Shown here: positions 6,333 through 7,409 of the stretch, one piece after another
Numbering within the stretch: the first letter of the stretch is position 1
Layout of the letters: every line of letters starts with the position of its first letter
Assembly: GCA_025465405.1 (NCBI GenBank)
Contig: JAODNL010000505.1
Location: forward strand, 1-7,409
Direction of reading: 5' to 3'
From: Pseudonocardiales bacterium
GTDB taxonomy: Bacteria; Actinomycetota; Actinomycetes; Mycobacteriales; Jatrophihabitantaceae
DNA: 7,409 nt
Program-made: the position numbers and the translations under genes
The notes under the pieces: generated by a model
Databases searched by the model: none
Seen by the model: only the letters and a program-made list of their open reading frames with translations
What the model was told of the DNA's origin: nothing

Positions 6333-7409
<1,077 letters not shown>

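Overview
This GC-rich window carries a conserved actinobacterial chromosomal block. Several encoded proteins closely match well-known actinobacterial families: MtrA, MtrB, LpqB, a ComF-family protein, long-form HPF and SecA. The gene order mtrA-mtrB-lpqB-comF-hpf-secA is the one seen in mycobacteria and relatives, so the host is very probably an actinomycete. I cannot place it more precisely. No mobile element, CRISPR array, tRNA or rRNA is visible.

Layout. Positions 1-402 are the 3' end of mtrA (response regulator). mtrB (sensor kinase, 399-2024) follows with an ATGA stop/start overlap, then lpqB (lipoprotein partner, 2021-3745) with a GTGA overlap; these three form one translationally coupled signalling operon. 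A 91-bp gap holding a hairpin and two DnaA-box-like sequences leads to a ComF-family phosphoribosyltransferase-like gene (3837-4496). After 24 bp comes hpf (ribosome hibernation factor, 4521-5129). The next gene lies on the minus strand: a tandem double-GNAT acetyltransferase (5118-6239) whose 3' end overlaps the 3' end of hpf by 12 bp. A 91-bp divergent intergenic region with two abutting symmetric elements separates it from secA (6331 to the window end, plus strand, 3' end outside).

How the genes relate. MtrB phosphorylates MtrA in response to an envelope or cell-cycle signal, and LpqB is the extracytoplasmic lipoprotein that modulates MtrB. HPF silences ribosomes in stationary phase. SecA is the ATPase motor of protein export. 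The ComF-like and GNAT proteins have no assigned pathway.

The most notable observation is in secA. The reading frame is open, but about 43 residues that I recall as present in every SecA (the DxDYxVxDGE...VDEHTGR...GRRYNEGxHQAIEAKE block) are absent. The protein runs directly from ALKAKE to GVQIQQENQT at about position 7230, as expected of an in-frame deletion of about 129 bp between two short direct repeats. It could be a real variant of an essential gene or an assembly or sequence artefact. No wholly new system was found; the remaining points are regulatory candidates in the two 91-bp gaps and the unusual convergent acetyltransferase.
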